Below, piece by piece: positions 24,966 to 34,831 of a DNA stretch of 43,824 nucleotides. Positions within the stretch are counted from its first letter, which is position 1. Each line of letters opens with the position of its first letter. The notes under the pieces are model-generated. The model searched no databases and was not told the origin of the DNA. It saw only the letters and a program-made list of their open reading frames with translations. The DNA is taken from positions 1 through 43,824 of the forward strand of contig CALFUL010000032.1 in the NCBI GenBank assembly GCA_937929935.1. The letters are read 5' to 3'. The position numbers were made by a program, and so were the translations under genes. This DNA comes from an uncultured Flavobacteriaceae bacterium (lineage in GTDB: Bacteria; Bacteroidota; Bacteroidia; Flavobacteriales; Flavobacteriaceae).

Positions 24966-26366
24966 TTACCTAGTGGTCTTTTTGATACTTGAGATAATTT
25001 TTAAAATCCATTCAGTTTCTAAAAATTGCGGAAACTCTTCTTCAAAGATGAAAAGTTTATTAATGTCTGCATTTAAAGCGTCAATTAAAGAGTTTTTTGC
25101 GTTTTCCGTTTCATTTATAACCAGTTGATAACCGGCTAACAAAAACGATATTTTAGCATTTTCTGGATAAAATTCTTTAGCCTGTTTTAGAATTTCAATT
25201 GAAGAATGAACATTGTTTTTGACTTTTGATACTTCAGCCCATTTTAACCATGTGTCAATTTCATAGTTACCAAATTCAACAGCTTGTTTGAAGGCAAAGT
25301 CAGCCTGACTGTAGTTTTTTAAAGCAGCATTAATTTTACCGCACTTTTTCCAATAAAAGGGGTTTTCGCCATCAATGTTTAAAGCTTTAGAAATATAATA
25401 GAGTGCTTTTTTTGCGTTTTGGTTTTGAAAATATAGATCTGTAATAGCCAACCAACCTTTATCTAAAAGAGGGTCTTCATGTACCGTTTGGTAGTAATAG
25501 TATTTTGCTGTTTCAACATCGCCTAACTTTTGATGACATTTACCAATACGCAGAAAGGCATGTGAGGTGGGGTTTTCAAGCGAAATAGTAGTTTCGTAAT
25601 TTTCAATGGCTTTATGATATTCGCCAAGTTTTTCAAGAACCTTACCTTTTTCAAAATAGGCCCCTATAAAAGAATCATCTGATATGATTGCAAAATCAAA
25701 TGCAGTCAATGCTTCTTTGTACATTTTCTTCTCATAGTATTGCTTACCAAGCTGATGCCAAGCAACCTCGCAATACGGATTTTTATCTAAATAGTCATTT
25801 AAAAAGTACACCGCTCCATCATAATCTTCAAGAAATTCAAAGCAATAAATTACGTTGTATAAAGCTGAATAATCATATTGGTCAAATTCAACACACTTGA
25901 TAAAATTATTCTTTGCTAGTTTATAATCATCTAAAAAAAGATATTCCATGCCTAAAAGTGAGTGAATAGTTGCTACGTTATCACTTAAATGAAGTGCTTT
26001 ATTAAGCAATTCAATAGCACTGACATGATTGTCTTTTTTAGAATAAATATTCGCTTTTTGAATGTATATTTCTTCGTTTGTTGGCGCCAATACTTGAAGT
26101 TCTTCAATGAGTAGTACCGCTAAATCAAGGTCGTTTTCAAAAACAAGAACCTCAACATTGAGTAATTTTAATTCAATTGAACCTGGGTGTTGTTGTAAAC
26201 CAATTTTGATTCCTTTTTTGGCTAGAGATACCTTCCCATTATCTAAATAATGGTGTATTATTTCTTCAAAATCCTCAGCATCAAAGAAGTAGATATCATC
26301 TGTCTTCAGCATCGATTCGAATTTGGCTACGGATTGGCCAGGTCTCTCATTTGATTGTAACGCCAT
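24966..26366 (-). CDS. tetratricopeptide repeat protein
   Basis: Protein of about 466 aa made almost entirely of TPR helices. Repeat signatures include ALHLSDNVATIHSLLGMEYL, CEVAWHQLGKQYYEKKMYKE, FIGAYFEKGKVLEKLGEYHK and SHAFLRIGKCHQKLGDVETA. No signal peptide, so cytoplasmic. The start at 26366 (MALQSNERPGQSVAKFE) is preferred over an ATG 16 codons upstream. It is first in a set with two DUF368 genes and aroE. TPR proteins are scaffolds; its partner is unknown. Confidence 0.88.
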   Translation of the reverse strand: MALQSNERPGQSVAKFESMLKTDDIYFFDAEDFEEIIHHYLDNGKVSLAKKGIKIGLQQHPGSIELKLLNVEVLVFENDLDLAVLLIEELQVLAPTNEEIYIQKANIYSKKDNHVSAIELLNKALHLSDNVATIHSLLGMEYLFLDDYKLAKNNFIKCVEFDQYDYSALYNVIYCFEFLEDYDGAVYFLNDYLDKNPYCEVAWHQLGKQYYEKKMYKEALTAFDFAIISDDSFIGAYFEKGKVLEKLGEYHKAIENYETTISLENPTSHAFLRIGKCHQKLGDVETAKYYYYQTVHEDPLLDKGWLAITDLYFQNQNAKKALYYISKALNIDGENPFYWKKCGKINAALKNYSQADFAFKQAVEFGNYEIDTWLKWAEVSKVKNNVHSSIEILKQAKEFYPENAKISFLLAGYQLVINETENAKNSLIDALNADINKLFIFEEEFPQFLETEWILKIISSIKKTTR

Positions 26367-26534
26367 AGAAATAGTTGGTCTAACTATGGATTTAAAAGTA
26401 GTTGTTTGCACCAATTATAAAAAGTTGATTACCTCTATCTTATTAACAAATTAGTTAACATACATTTACTTTATAATCTAAATTTAAGATGCTCTGAGGG
26501 TTACTTTAAACTTATGTTTGTTCTTTTTGAATGA

Positions 26535-27734
26535 CTAGTGTGCTTGGCCCAAGACTTTTATCAGCCGATCAAGTAAAGCTAAAATCTGGGTACATCCTTT
26601 TTTTATTTCTTCAGTAGAAATAGTTAGGGGAGGAGTAATTCTAACCGCACGAGGTTCAAAAAGAAGCCAAAAAAGAATCAAGCCTTCTTTGGCACTTTCT
26701 AGAATTAACTGATTAGTAATCGCTTCATTTTTAAGAATCACAGCCAGCATTAAACCTTTACCTCTAACTTCTTCAATCAGCTCATGTTTTAATAGCGCTC
26801 TAAATAACTTTTCTTTTTCAAGAGTATCTGATATTAAAGTACTTGAAGTTATTTCTGTTAGTGTTGCCAAACTAGCTGCAGCTATTACTGGGTTACCACC
26901 AAAAGTAGTAATGTGGCCTAGTTTTGGCTTTTCTTGAAGCGTTGTCATAAGGGTATTTGAAGCTACAAACGCCCCAACCGGAACACCCGATGCCATACCT
27001 TTGCCAATGACCAAAATATCAGGAGTACACTTGAAGTGTTCAAAAGCAAAAAGTTTACCGGTGCGCCCAAAACCAGGTTGAATTTCATCTAATATGAGTA
27101 GTGCACCTACTTCAGTACAGCGCTTTCTAACTTTTTCTAAATAGTTATTAGTTGGCAGAATAAAGCCAGCGCCACCTTGAATAGTTTCCAAAATAACGGC
27201 GGCAGTTTTTGTGGTAATCTTTGCAATATCTTCATCAGAATTAAACTGAATAAAAGATACATCTGTGAGTAACGGTCTAAAGGCTCTTTTTCGTTCTTCA
27301 AAACCCATGACACTCAAACTACCCATGGTGCTGCCATGATAGGCCTGATGCGCAGCTATTAATTCACTGCGCCCTGTATATTTTCTTGCAAGTTTTAAAG
27401 CACCTTCAATAGCTTCAGTACCAGAATTTACCAAATACGTGCAATTGAGTTGATCAGGTAAAAGTGAGGCTAATAATTTTGTGTACTCAACCGCTGGCTT
27501 TTGAATATACTCGCCATAAACCATAACATGCATGTATGATTCAACTTGTTCTTTTATAGCAGCGGTTACTTTGGGGTGGCAATGACCTAAGCTACAGGCT
27601 GAAACACCAGCCACAAAATCTAAATGTGCCTTACCTGAAGTATCATAAATATAGCTGCCCTTTGCATGAGAGATTTCCATAGCTAACGGATGCGGAGTAG
27701 TCTGTGCTTGATATTTTAGAAAATCGGCTTTCAT
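26535..27734 (-). CDS. class III PLP-dependent aminotransferase (ArgD-like)
   Basis: Aminotransferase of 399 aa. PLP motifs: LVNSGTEAIEGALKLARKYT (phosphate binding), ILDEIQPGFGRTG, and K245 in DILVIGKGMASGVPVG (Schiff base). The fold is as in ArgD, GabT and RocD, but motif reading cannot fix the amino donor; it is clearly different from the RocD at 7734. It overlaps the OstA-like gene by the ATGA motif, so it is translated after it, which would be an unusual partner for an amino acid enzyme. Confidence 0.85.
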   Translation of the reverse strand: MKADFLKYQAQTTPHPLAMEISHAKGSYIYDTSGKAHLDFVAGVSACSLGHCHPKVTAAIKEQVESYMHVMVYGEYIQKPAVEYTKLLASLLPDQLNCTYLVNSGTEAIEGALKLARKYTGRSELIAAHQAYHGSTMGSLSVMGFEERKRAFRPLLTDVSFIQFNSDEDIAKITTKTAAVILETIQGGAGFILPTNNYLEKVRKRCTEVGALLILDEIQPGFGRTGKLFAFEHFKCTPDILVIGKGMASGVPVGAFVASNTLMTTLQEKPKLGHITTFGGNPVIAAASLATLTEITSSTLISDTLEKEKLFRALLKHELIEEVRGKGLMLAVILKNEAITNQLILESAKEGLILFWLLFEPRAVRITPPLTISTEEIKKGCTQILALLDRLIKVLGQAH

Positions 27735-29479
27735 TGAACTTTTATAGGGCCAACTTTTTTTGCCTTAGGACGTTTTTTGGGTTGCTGAGCTTCATCATTG
27801 GTAACCGGAATATTATTAAGAGGATCATTAGGGTTTTGATCTCGGTCTTCTTCATTGGCATCAATATCAATGGGGTTATTGACACCTTTTATAACAACTA
27901 GTTCAATGTTATAGTCATCTTCATCAAAAATGCTATCCTTAGTAAAAATGCGTTCATCGCCACGCCAAATAAAGCCTGTTAATATTCTTTCTTCTTGTGC
28001 TAAATCTTTATCAGGAAAAATAGTGCCATCGGGGGCTTTTATAAAGGTCATGTCTTCAACATCATTGTTTGCCATTTTTATTCGAATAGCACTGCACTCC
28101 GTTTTATTGATTCCAATTAATTCATTAGCATCATTATACATGTAATACACCACCTCAGTATTTTGAACCAAATCAATAATTTTTAACTCATTTTCTTTGA
28201 ATTTACCATACAAATTGATGCCTTTTGCTTGATTATAACCCTCTTTGCCAATACTGTCTAATGAAACTATAAAGGCATTTTCAATTACTTTTAAAGAATC
28301 TAGTTGTTCAGTTTTTACATTAGAAATTATATGAATGCTATCACCTGTCATTTGGTTTCCACCATTCCATACAACCGGCTTTCTTATCAGTTGTATGAGT
28401 CCGTTTTTCTCTGCTGAATGAATAGAATCACATTTACCACTCATGTTGGTTTTAAAAAATTTAGCATTTTTAAATGCCCTAATAATGCGGTCTTCTGGCG
28501 GACCCGTAACCATTAAGGTGTCGCCATGTACATACAATGAATCTTTCTGCACCAAACTAATGGTTACCGCTCTTTTGGTGGCGAAAACTGAATCTTTCGC
28601 CTTGAAAACTTCTGCATAATGTGCCTTGGTAACTACATTATTTATAGTGTCAGTGACTGTAATATTATTAGTGGCAGAAGCAAATTCTGAGGCTTTATTA
28701 AAATACACACTATCGCCTTTGATTATTCTATTGTTGTAATCAATACGTGTATTCTTGATGCCATATCCGGTTTCAAAATTGGTGTCATAAAAACCTCTTT
28801 CAAAATATATTTTATATGTTTTACCCGTGATGGTTGAAGGCCCATACATATAGGCATTTTTTGAGCTTGAATAATAATCGAGTTGTTTAGAATCAAGTAT
28901 GTATTCCGGATTATCAATATGTACACTATCTAAAAATTGGTACTTTTTTGTTTTAATAAAATACCTACCAATTTCGCTAGTCAGTGTGTTTGCTGAATCA
29001 ATAATAGTACCTGAATCTTGATAATAGGCTTCTTGTTTTTCTCGATCAAAACGCAGGGTATCAGTTCTTAACGTGGTTCTGCCACTTTCAGAAATTTGAC
29101 TTCGCAAGACCACATTTTCAAAAGCCTTTGCTAGTTTTTTATTGCCATTATAGTCCATTCGGCCACTAGTCATGGTTATCGAATCGCCTTGTTTTAGACG
29201 GATATTTCCTCTAGCTTCTAACCTATTTTCTTTCTGATAAAGTACCGCCACATCACACCATAAATCAGCACCTTGATGTTCAAATTGAACTTGCCTTGTA
29301 TCCTTACTAAAAATAGCACCACCCGGAAGATTTTTTTCATCCTTCGTAAAATTAGCACCATAAACAATATTAATTTGTTTAGTAGTGGTTGTGTCTTTTT
29401 GATTTTCTTGGATGGTAATTTGACCATAACTTAAGGAAAGCATAACTAGACCAAAAAGAAGTGTAAATAGGATTCTCAC
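27731..29479 (-). CDS. OstA/LptA-like protein
   Basis: Periplasmic protein (582 aa) with a signal peptide (MRILFTLLFGLVMLSLSYGQ) and OstA/LptA-type beta-jellyroll repeats, e.g. ARGNIRLKQGDSITMTSGRM and YYQDSGTIIDSANTLTSEIG. LptA-like proteins form the bridge that carries lipopolysaccharide across the periplasm; the long Bacteroidota form probably has several jellyrolls. The C-terminus is acidic and then basic (DRDQNPNDP...KKRPKAKKVG). The start is a GTG at 29479; a TATTTTTG element lies 14 nt upstream (29494-29501). Confidence 0.85.
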   Translation of the reverse strand: MRILFTLLFGLVMLSLSYGQITIQENQKDTTTTKQINIVYGANFTKDEKNLPGGAIFSKDTRQVQFEHQGADLWCDVAVLYQKENRLEARGNIRLKQGDSITMTSGRMDYNGNKKLAKAFENVVLRSQISESGRTTLRTDTLRFDREKQEAYYQDSGTIIDSANTLTSEIGRYFIKTKKYQFLDSVHIDNPEYILDSKQLDYYSSSKNAYMYGPSTITGKTYKIYFERGFYDTNFETGYGIKNTRIDYNNRIIKGDSVYFNKASEFASATNNITVTDTINNVVTKAHYAEVFKAKDSVFATKRAVTISLVQKDSLYVHGDTLMVTGPPEDRIIRAFKNAKFFKTNMSGKCDSIHSAEKNGLIQLIRKPVVWNGGNQMTGDSIHIISNVKTEQLDSLKVIENAFIVSLDSIGKEGYNQAKGINLYGKFKENELKIIDLVQNTEVVYYMYNDANELIGINKTECSAIRIKMANNDVEDMTFIKAPDGTIFPDKDLAQEERILTGFIWRGDERIFTKDSIFDEDDYNIELVVIKGVNNPIDIDANEEDRDQNPNDPLNNIPVTNDEAQQPKKRPKAKKVGPIKVQ

Positions 29480-29556
29480 CGAATGATTTTTTTCAAAAAT
29501 AGGATAATTTACGGCAGAGGTCTAAGCAATTAGCATAGATTTAATAAAGTAGTTTG

Positions 29557-30534
29557 TTAATCTGTTGCTTTAGAATTAAAATTAATAATGACGTTTCCTG
29601 TTTTTTGCCCTGAGGCAACATAAGTATAGGCTTTTTTGATTTGTTCAGGTGTATAAACGCGATCAATGACAGGTTTAAATTTTCCTTCAGCTAAAATGGT
29701 GGACATAAATTCTAAACTCTTTTTACAATTTGAAGGAATAGGAAATTTAACGCGTTTACCACCCTTTATTTTAGTGAGTAGCGGTAGACAAAGGTTTTGA
29801 GCATTTGGTCCTAATTCTGAAGAAACATAAATGCCTTTCGGTTTTAAAAGTGGTTCGCATTTATGAAACGAACTTTTAACAACAGTATCTAATATAAAAT
29901 CATATCTTTTATCATCTTTTGTAAAATCTTCTTTTTGATAATCATAGGTTCTATCTACGCCAAGAGAATTAATTAAATCTATATTTTTTGTGTTTGCTAC
30001 CGCAGTTACCCATGCACCTTTGTGTTTTAATAGTTGAATAGCTGCTGAACCAATAGCTCCAGTGGCCCCATTTACCAAAACATTTGTATCTGAATCAATG
30101 TTAAACTTCTTAATAAAAGTCAGTGCGTAATGCGCGCCTTCAGCACAGGCTACTACTTCTTGACATGAAAATTTTTCAGGAATTTTAATTACAGCTTTGT
30201 CTTCAGCCAAAGTCATATATTCAGCCTGTGAACAAAAACCTTCATCATGTAAGCCCCAAACACGGTCGCCAACCTTGAATTTCTTTACGTTTTTGCCTAG
30301 GCCTTCAACTATGCCTGCAAAATCAGTTCCAGGTACTAAATGTCTTGGTTTTGTTAGACCAACAAAGACTCTAATGATATAGGGTTTGCCGGTAAGTATA
30401 CCGCAATCTGTTCTATTTACTGTTGTGGCATGAACACGAATCAAAAGTTCATTGTCTTTAGGTAAAGGCTTAGGTATTTCTTTTAGTTCTAAAACCTCTG
30501 GAGACCCATATTTTGTTCTAGTAATTGCTTTCAT
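29557..30534 (-). CDS. zinc-independent MDR family NAD(P)H oxidoreductase (quinone reductase-like)
   Basis: Medium-chain dehydrogenase/reductase of 325 aa. The N-terminal MKAITRTKYGSPEVLELKEI, PGTDFAGIVEGLG and the Rossmann motif VLVNGATGAIGSAAIQLLK mark a quinone oxidoreductase-like enzyme; the structural- and catalytic-zinc cysteine patterns of alcohol dehydrogenases are absent. The C-terminal YTYVASGQKTGNVIINF is standard. Likely reduces quinones or enones with NADPH; the physiological substrate is unknown. Monocistronic. Confidence 0.85.
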   Translation of the reverse strand: MKAITRTKYGSPEVLELKEIPKPLPKDNELLIRVHATTVNRTDCGILTGKPYIIRVFVGLTKPRHLVPGTDFAGIVEGLGKNVKKFKVGDRVWGLHDEGFCSQAEYMTLAEDKAVIKIPEKFSCQEVVACAEGAHYALTFIKKFNIDSDTNVLVNGATGAIGSAAIQLLKHKGAWVTAVANTKNIDLINSLGVDRTYDYQKEDFTKDDKRYDFILDTVVKSSFHKCEPLLKPKGIYVSSELGPNAQNLCLPLLTKIKGGKRVKFPIPSNCKKSLEFMSTILAEGKFKPVIDRVYTPEQIKKAYTYVASGQKTGNVIINFNSKATD

Positions 30535-30663
30535 GTTTACTAGGTATAACTACTGTTTGTACGGATAGCGATGAAAGTATGACGATTTTTTAAATGATTT
30601 GTTACATTTGATTTTTTAATGGTAAGCGCAATTCAGGAACTTAAACATTAAATGAAGTTATAA

Positions 30664-30702
30664 AAAAAGGGATGCTGGTTTAGTATGCCAACATCCCTTT
30701 TT
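30664..30702 (-). terminator. Rho-independent terminator of purA
   Basis: Stem AAAAAGGGATG (30664-30674) with CATCCCTTTTT (30692-30702), inner TGG/CCA, AT-rich loop. It lies just beyond the purA stop on the reverse strand, with a T-run. Confidence 0.88.
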
Positions 30703-30718
30703 ACAATAAATTAAATGT

Positions 30719-31990
30719 TTATCTATTTATTGTCTGCGTTCTATCAGGACCTACTGAGACTATATTGATGGGTACTTCTAGTTCTTTTTCAAGAAAGTCA
30801 ATGTACGCATTCAATGCTGACGGAAATTCTGACGGATCTTTCATTTTTGTCAAGTCTTCTTGCCAACCATCCATTTCTGTGTAAATAGGTGTTACATTTT
30901 CCGCTTCAATATTATAAGGCAAATGCTTTATGTTTTTTCCTTTATAGGTATATGCTGTACAAATTTTCAATTTTTTGAAGCCACTCAATACATCGCCTTT
31001 CATCATGCTTAATTCAGTAACACCATTTACTTGTACTGCATATTTAAGCGCCACCAAATCTAACCAACCACATCTTCTAGGCCTGCCCGTAGTAGCTCCG
31101 AATTCGTTGCCTACGCGGCCCATTGTTGCGCCATCTTCATCAAACAATTCAGTAGGAAATGGCCCACTACCCACACGAGTAGCATACGCTTTGAAAATAC
31201 CTTTTACTTTTCCAATTTTGTTTGGGGCTACGCCCAACCCTGTACAGGCACCAGCTGCCGTGGTGTTCGAAGAAGTTACATACGGGTAGGTTCCAAAATC
31301 GATATCTAATAAAGAACCTTGAGCACCTTCAGCCAAAATTTTCTTTCCACTTTTAAGCGCTTGATACAAGTATTCTTCGCTATCTATAAATGTTAATTTT
31401 TTCAATTCTTCAACAGCCGCAAAAAAGGCATCCTCCAAATCATTAAGGTCATATTGAATGTCTACATTATAGTAGTCAATCATTGCTTCATGCTTATTGG
31501 CGAGTGCTCTATATTTTTCTTTCCAATTTGACAATTCTAAGTCGCCAATACGCATACCGTTTCTACCTGTCTTATCCATATAGGTAGGTCCAATACCTTT
31601 TAAAGTAGAACCAATTTTGGCTTTACCTTTTGAGGCTTCAGAAGCGGCATCTAATAAACGATGCGTTGGCAGTATCAGGTGTGCTTTTCTTGAAATTACT
31701 AAAATTGAATTGATATCAAGATTGAATTTTTCTAAGGCATCTAACTCCTTCTTAAAAATCACAGGATCTATAACCACCCCATTACCCACAACATTCATGG
31801 CATTTTTATGAAATATACCTGAAGGAATTGTATGTAATACATGTTTGATGCCATCAAATTCTAAGGTGTGACCAGCATTTGGTCCGCCTTGAAATCTAGC
31901 GATGATGTCATAATCTTTAGTAAGTACATCAACAATTTTTCCTTTTCCCTCGTCGCCCCATTGAAGGCCTAACAATAAATCTACTGCCAT
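30719..31990 (-). CDS. purA: adenylosuccinate synthase
   Basis: Converts IMP, aspartate and GTP to adenylosuccinate, the first step to AMP (423 aa, normal length). Motifs: LLGLQWGDEGKGKIVDVLTK (phosphate-binding loop and catalytic Asp), GGPNAGHT, IGSTLKGIGPTY, and GATTGRPRRCGWLDL. It starts 11 bp after the fur-like gene and probably shares its transcript; it ends at a strong terminator. Confidence 0.97.
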   Translation of the reverse strand: MAVDLLLGLQWGDEGKGKIVDVLTKDYDIIARFQGGPNAGHTLEFDGIKHVLHTIPSGIFHKNAMNVVGNGVVIDPVIFKKELDALEKFNLDINSILVISRKAHLILPTHRLLDAASEASKGKAKIGSTLKGIGPTYMDKTGRNGMRIGDLELSNWKEKYRALANKHEAMIDYYNVDIQYDLNDLEDAFFAAVEELKKLTFIDSEEYLYQALKSGKKILAEGAQGSLLDIDFGTYPYVTSSNTTAAGACTGLGVAPNKIGKVKGIFKAYATRVGSGPFPTELFDEDGATMGRVGNEFGATTGRPRRCGWLDLVALKYAVQVNGVTELSMMKGDVLSGFKKLKICTAYTYKGKNIKHLPYNIEAENVTPIYTEMDGWQEDLTKMKDPSEFPSALNAYIDFLEKELEVPINIVSVGPDRTQTINR

Positions 31991-32001
31991 TGATATTTTG
32001 G

Positions 32002-32475
32002 TTAGCTGTTTTTATTTACTTTAATTGTCTTTTGATCTGACTTGTTTTTTGTGCCATAAAAATATAGCGAGTGGTTATTGATTTTGATGTCAAAAACTTC
32101 CTCTATTGTTTTTTTAATTGATTGTATTCGGGGATCACAGAACTCCATTACCTCGCCCGTGTCAGTTAAAATAACATGGTCATGCTGCCGATCAAAATAA
32201 GACTTCTCATATTGAGCTTGATTTTTACCAAATTGGTGTTTTCTAACCAATTTACAATCTAATAAAAGTTCAATGGTGTTATACAAAGTAGCTCTACTAA
32301 CACGGTAATTTTTATTTTTCATTTTGATATACAATGATTCTATATCAAAATGATCATCACTATTGTAGATTTCTTGAAGTATGGCGTAACGTTCGGGGGT
32401 TTTTCTATGCCCGTTGTCTTCTAAAAAAGACGTAAATACGTTTTTAACAACCTCTTGATTTTTGCTAACTGCCAT
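32002..32475 (-). CDS. Fur family transcriptional regulator
   Basis: Metal-responsive repressor of 157 aa. Winged-helix DNA-binding part at residues about 15-90, with [16 protein letters not shown] and [20 protein letters not shown]. The dimerisation part has [20 protein letters not shown]. The usual CxxC of the structural zinc site, which follows HDH in classical Fur (CxxCG), is here LTDTG, so that zinc site is absent. The metal-sensing His/Glu residues seem kept. Metal specificity (iron, peroxide or zinc type) is not certain. A -7 element lies 20 nt upstream of the ATG; purA follows. Confidence 0.88.
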   Translation of the reverse strand: MAVSKNQEVVKNVFTSFLEDNGHRKTPERYAILQEIYNSDDHFDIESLYIKMKNKNYRVSRATLYNTIELLLDCKLVRKHQFGKNQAQYEKSYFDRQHDHVILTDTGEVMEFCDPRIQSIKKTIEEVFDIKINNHSLYFYGTKNKSDQKTIKVNKNS

Positions 32476-32495
32476 GAATTTATCTGCTCAAAGAA

Positions 32496-32503
32496 CAAAT
32501 GTA
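32496..32503 (-). promoter_or_regulatory. candidate -7 promoter element of the fur-like gene
   Basis: On the reverse strand TACATTTG fits TAnnTTTG and lies 20 nt before the ATG at 32475. No clear -33 element. Confidence 0.45.
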
Positions 32504-32582
32504 CAGTTAAATTCGCAGTACTCGAAAGGTGTTTTATCAACAAAAAGTGAACATTTTAAAGACTAACAAGGCTTATTGAAGA

Positions 32583-34787
32583 TTATGCTCTAGCCACTTT
32601 ATCAATACCGTTAATTTGTTTCAAGTTGTTGATTAATTTTTTAAGTATTGATTTGTTTTTAACAACAACGGTTATGATGCCTGTAAAGGTGCCACCATCA
32701 GTATTAAAATTTAAGTTTCGCATGTTCACATGCATATTACCTGATATCACATCAGTGATTTCACTAACCAGACCTAAATTATCAATACCGGTTAACTTTA
32801 TAATAGATCTAAACTCTTCTTGAGAAGAATCGATCCATTTTGCTTTAATAATACGGTATGCATATTTTGAACGAAGCGAAATGGCATTAGGGCAATTTTT
32901 AGAATGAATTTTAATTCCCTCATTTACGCTTACAAAGCCAAAAACATTATCTCCTGGAATAGGATTACAACATTTTGAAATGGTGTATTCTAGTTTTTCT
33001 TCTTCTTTTCCAAAAACAATTAAATCATACTTTGAGGTAATCTCATCTTTGTTAATATCATCAGGAACAGGGTTACGACGTATTTTATTTTTAAAGAAAC
33101 TAATAAAGGCATTACTGTATGATGATGCAAATTCTTTAATCATTTGATTATCAATGGCACCAACGCCCACTCTGTAAAATAAATCTAAGCTGGTTTTTAA
33201 TTTAAAGAAGATGACCATTTTGTTAACGGTATCATCATTAAAATTGATTTTTTGCGATTTTAATTTTCTACGCAAAACTTCTTTACCATCAAGGGCTATT
33301 TCTTTCTTTTCTTCGCGTAAAGAAGATTTTATTTTAGCTCTTGCCTTTGCTGTAGTGGCATAATCTAGCCAATTCTTATTCGGTTTTGCTTGCTCAGAAG
33401 TTATGATTTCAACTTGATCGCCACTATTTAGGGTGGTGTTTAAGGGTACTAATTTGCCATTCACTTTAGCCCCACGAGTTTTCATTCCTACCTGTGTATG
33501 AATATTGAAGGCAAAGTCTAATGGAGTGGCATCTTTGGGTAGTGATTTCAATTCACCCGCAGGTGTAAATACAAAAATCTCTTTTGAGTAAAGATTGAGT
33601 TTGAACTCTTCAACAAAATCAACAGCATTGGCAGTTGAGTTTTCTAAGGCTTCTTGCAACTTATTAAGCCAAACATCAATACCTTGTTCTTTTTGGTCTC
33701 CGTGCTTATATTTAAAATGCGCTGCATATCCTTTTTCTGCAATTTCATGCATTCTTTCACTTCTAATCTGTACTTCAACCCAATTGCCTTTTGGCCCCAT
33801 AACCGTAATGTGTAAGGCTTCATAGCCGGTTGATTTGGGTGAAGAAATCCAATCACGTAAGCGAACCGGGTTTGGGGTAAAGTGATCGGTAACTATGGAG
33901 TATATTTTCCAAGCCAAAAACTTTTCATCTTTCTCAGAGGCTTTATAAATAATTCGAATTGCGAATTTGTCATAAATTTCATCAAACCCAACATTTTGCT
34001 TCATCATTTTTCGACGCATTGAAAAAATACTTTTCATACGCCCCTTAATGACGTAATCGAGTCCTTCTTTTTTTAGTGAGTCGTGAATGATATTTGAAAA
34101 GGTATCAATGTACGCTTGTTGATCTTCTTTTGATTCATCAATCTTATCTTTAATGTCATTAAATACTTCAGGTTCAGTATACTTAAGACTTAAATCTTCT
34201 AATTCAGTTTTAATATTATAAAGCCCAATTCTGTGTGCAAGGGGCGCATAAATATATAATGTTTCAGAAGCCATTTGCACTTGTTTGTGCTCTGGCATCG
34301 AATCCATAGTTAACATGTTATGATAGCGATCAGCAATCTTGATAATAATAACTCTAACATCATCATGAAGGGTCAACAACATTTTTCTGAAATTCTCAGC
34401 TTGCTGAGAGATTTTCATATCTTTTTTTAGATGGGCTATTTTGGTAAGACCGTCAACAATTCTGGCAATGGTTTCGCCAAACATGCGCTCTATATCATCA
34501 AGGGTGTAATCAGAATCTTCGACCACATCATGTAATAAAGCTGAAGCAATTGAGGTAGCATCTAGACCTATTTCTGAGGCCACAATTTTAGCCACAGCAA
34601 TTGGATGAAATATATAGGCTTCACCTGATTTTCTTCGCTGATCTTTATGAGCGTCAAGGGCAATTTCAAAGGCAGAGCGTATCATTTTCTTATCATCAGC
34701 TGTCAAAATTTGATAGCTAATTTTAAGCAACTCTTTATACTGCCTAGTAATCTCTTTGTTTTCTTTTTCTAACGCTGCCTCAGTCAT
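32583..34787 (-). CDS. RelA/SpoT-type bifunctional (p)ppGpp synthetase/hydrolase
   Basis: Long Rel protein (734 aa) of the stringent response. The HD hydrolase domain has HPIAVAKIVA and ALLHDVVEDSDYT (about residues 62-95), with HD and ED intact. The synthetase domain has YDKFAIRIIY, PKSTGYEALH and WVEVQIRSERMHEIAEKGYA. A TGS domain (IFVFTPAGELKSLPKDATPLDFAF), a zinc-finger region (CCNPIPGDNVFGFVS...HSKNCPNA) and a C-terminal ACT domain follow. All parts for both activities are present. Confidence 0.96.
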   Translation of the reverse strand: MTEAALEKENKEITRQYKELLKISYQILTADDKKMIRSAFEIALDAHKDQRRKSGEAYIFHPIAVAKIVASEIGLDATSIASALLHDVVEDSDYTLDDIERMFGETIARIVDGLTKIAHLKKDMKISQQAENFRKMLLTLHDDVRVIIIKIADRYHNMLTMDSMPEHKQVQMASETLYIYAPLAHRIGLYNIKTELEDLSLKYTEPEVFNDIKDKIDESKEDQQAYIDTFSNIIHDSLKKEGLDYVIKGRMKSIFSMRRKMMKQNVGFDEIYDKFAIRIIYKASEKDEKFLAWKIYSIVTDHFTPNPVRLRDWISSPKSTGYEALHITVMGPKGNWVEVQIRSERMHEIAEKGYAAHFKYKHGDQKEQGIDVWLNKLQEALENSTANAVDFVEEFKLNLYSKEIFVFTPAGELKSLPKDATPLDFAFNIHTQVGMKTRGAKVNGKLVPLNTTLNSGDQVEIITSEQAKPNKNWLDYATTAKARAKIKSSLREEKKEIALDGKEVLRRKLKSQKINFNDDTVNKMVIFFKLKTSLDLFYRVGVGAIDNQMIKEFASSYSNAFISFFKNKIRRNPVPDDINKDEITSKYDLIVFGKEEEKLEYTISKCCNPIPGDNVFGFVSVNEGIKIHSKNCPNAISLRSKYAYRIIKAKWIDSSQEEFRSIIKLTGIDNLGLVSEITDVISGNMHVNMRNLNFNTDGGTFTGIITVVVKNKSILKKLINNLKQINGIDKVARA

Positions 34788-34831
34788 ATACTATTAAATG
34801 TATGATAATCTCAAGTACTACACAACATAAA

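Noticed and set aside
26535..27734. Assigning the aminotransferase as ArgD with certainty
   Set aside because: No other arginine synthesis genes are nearby and class III motifs do not separate ArgD from related enzymes.
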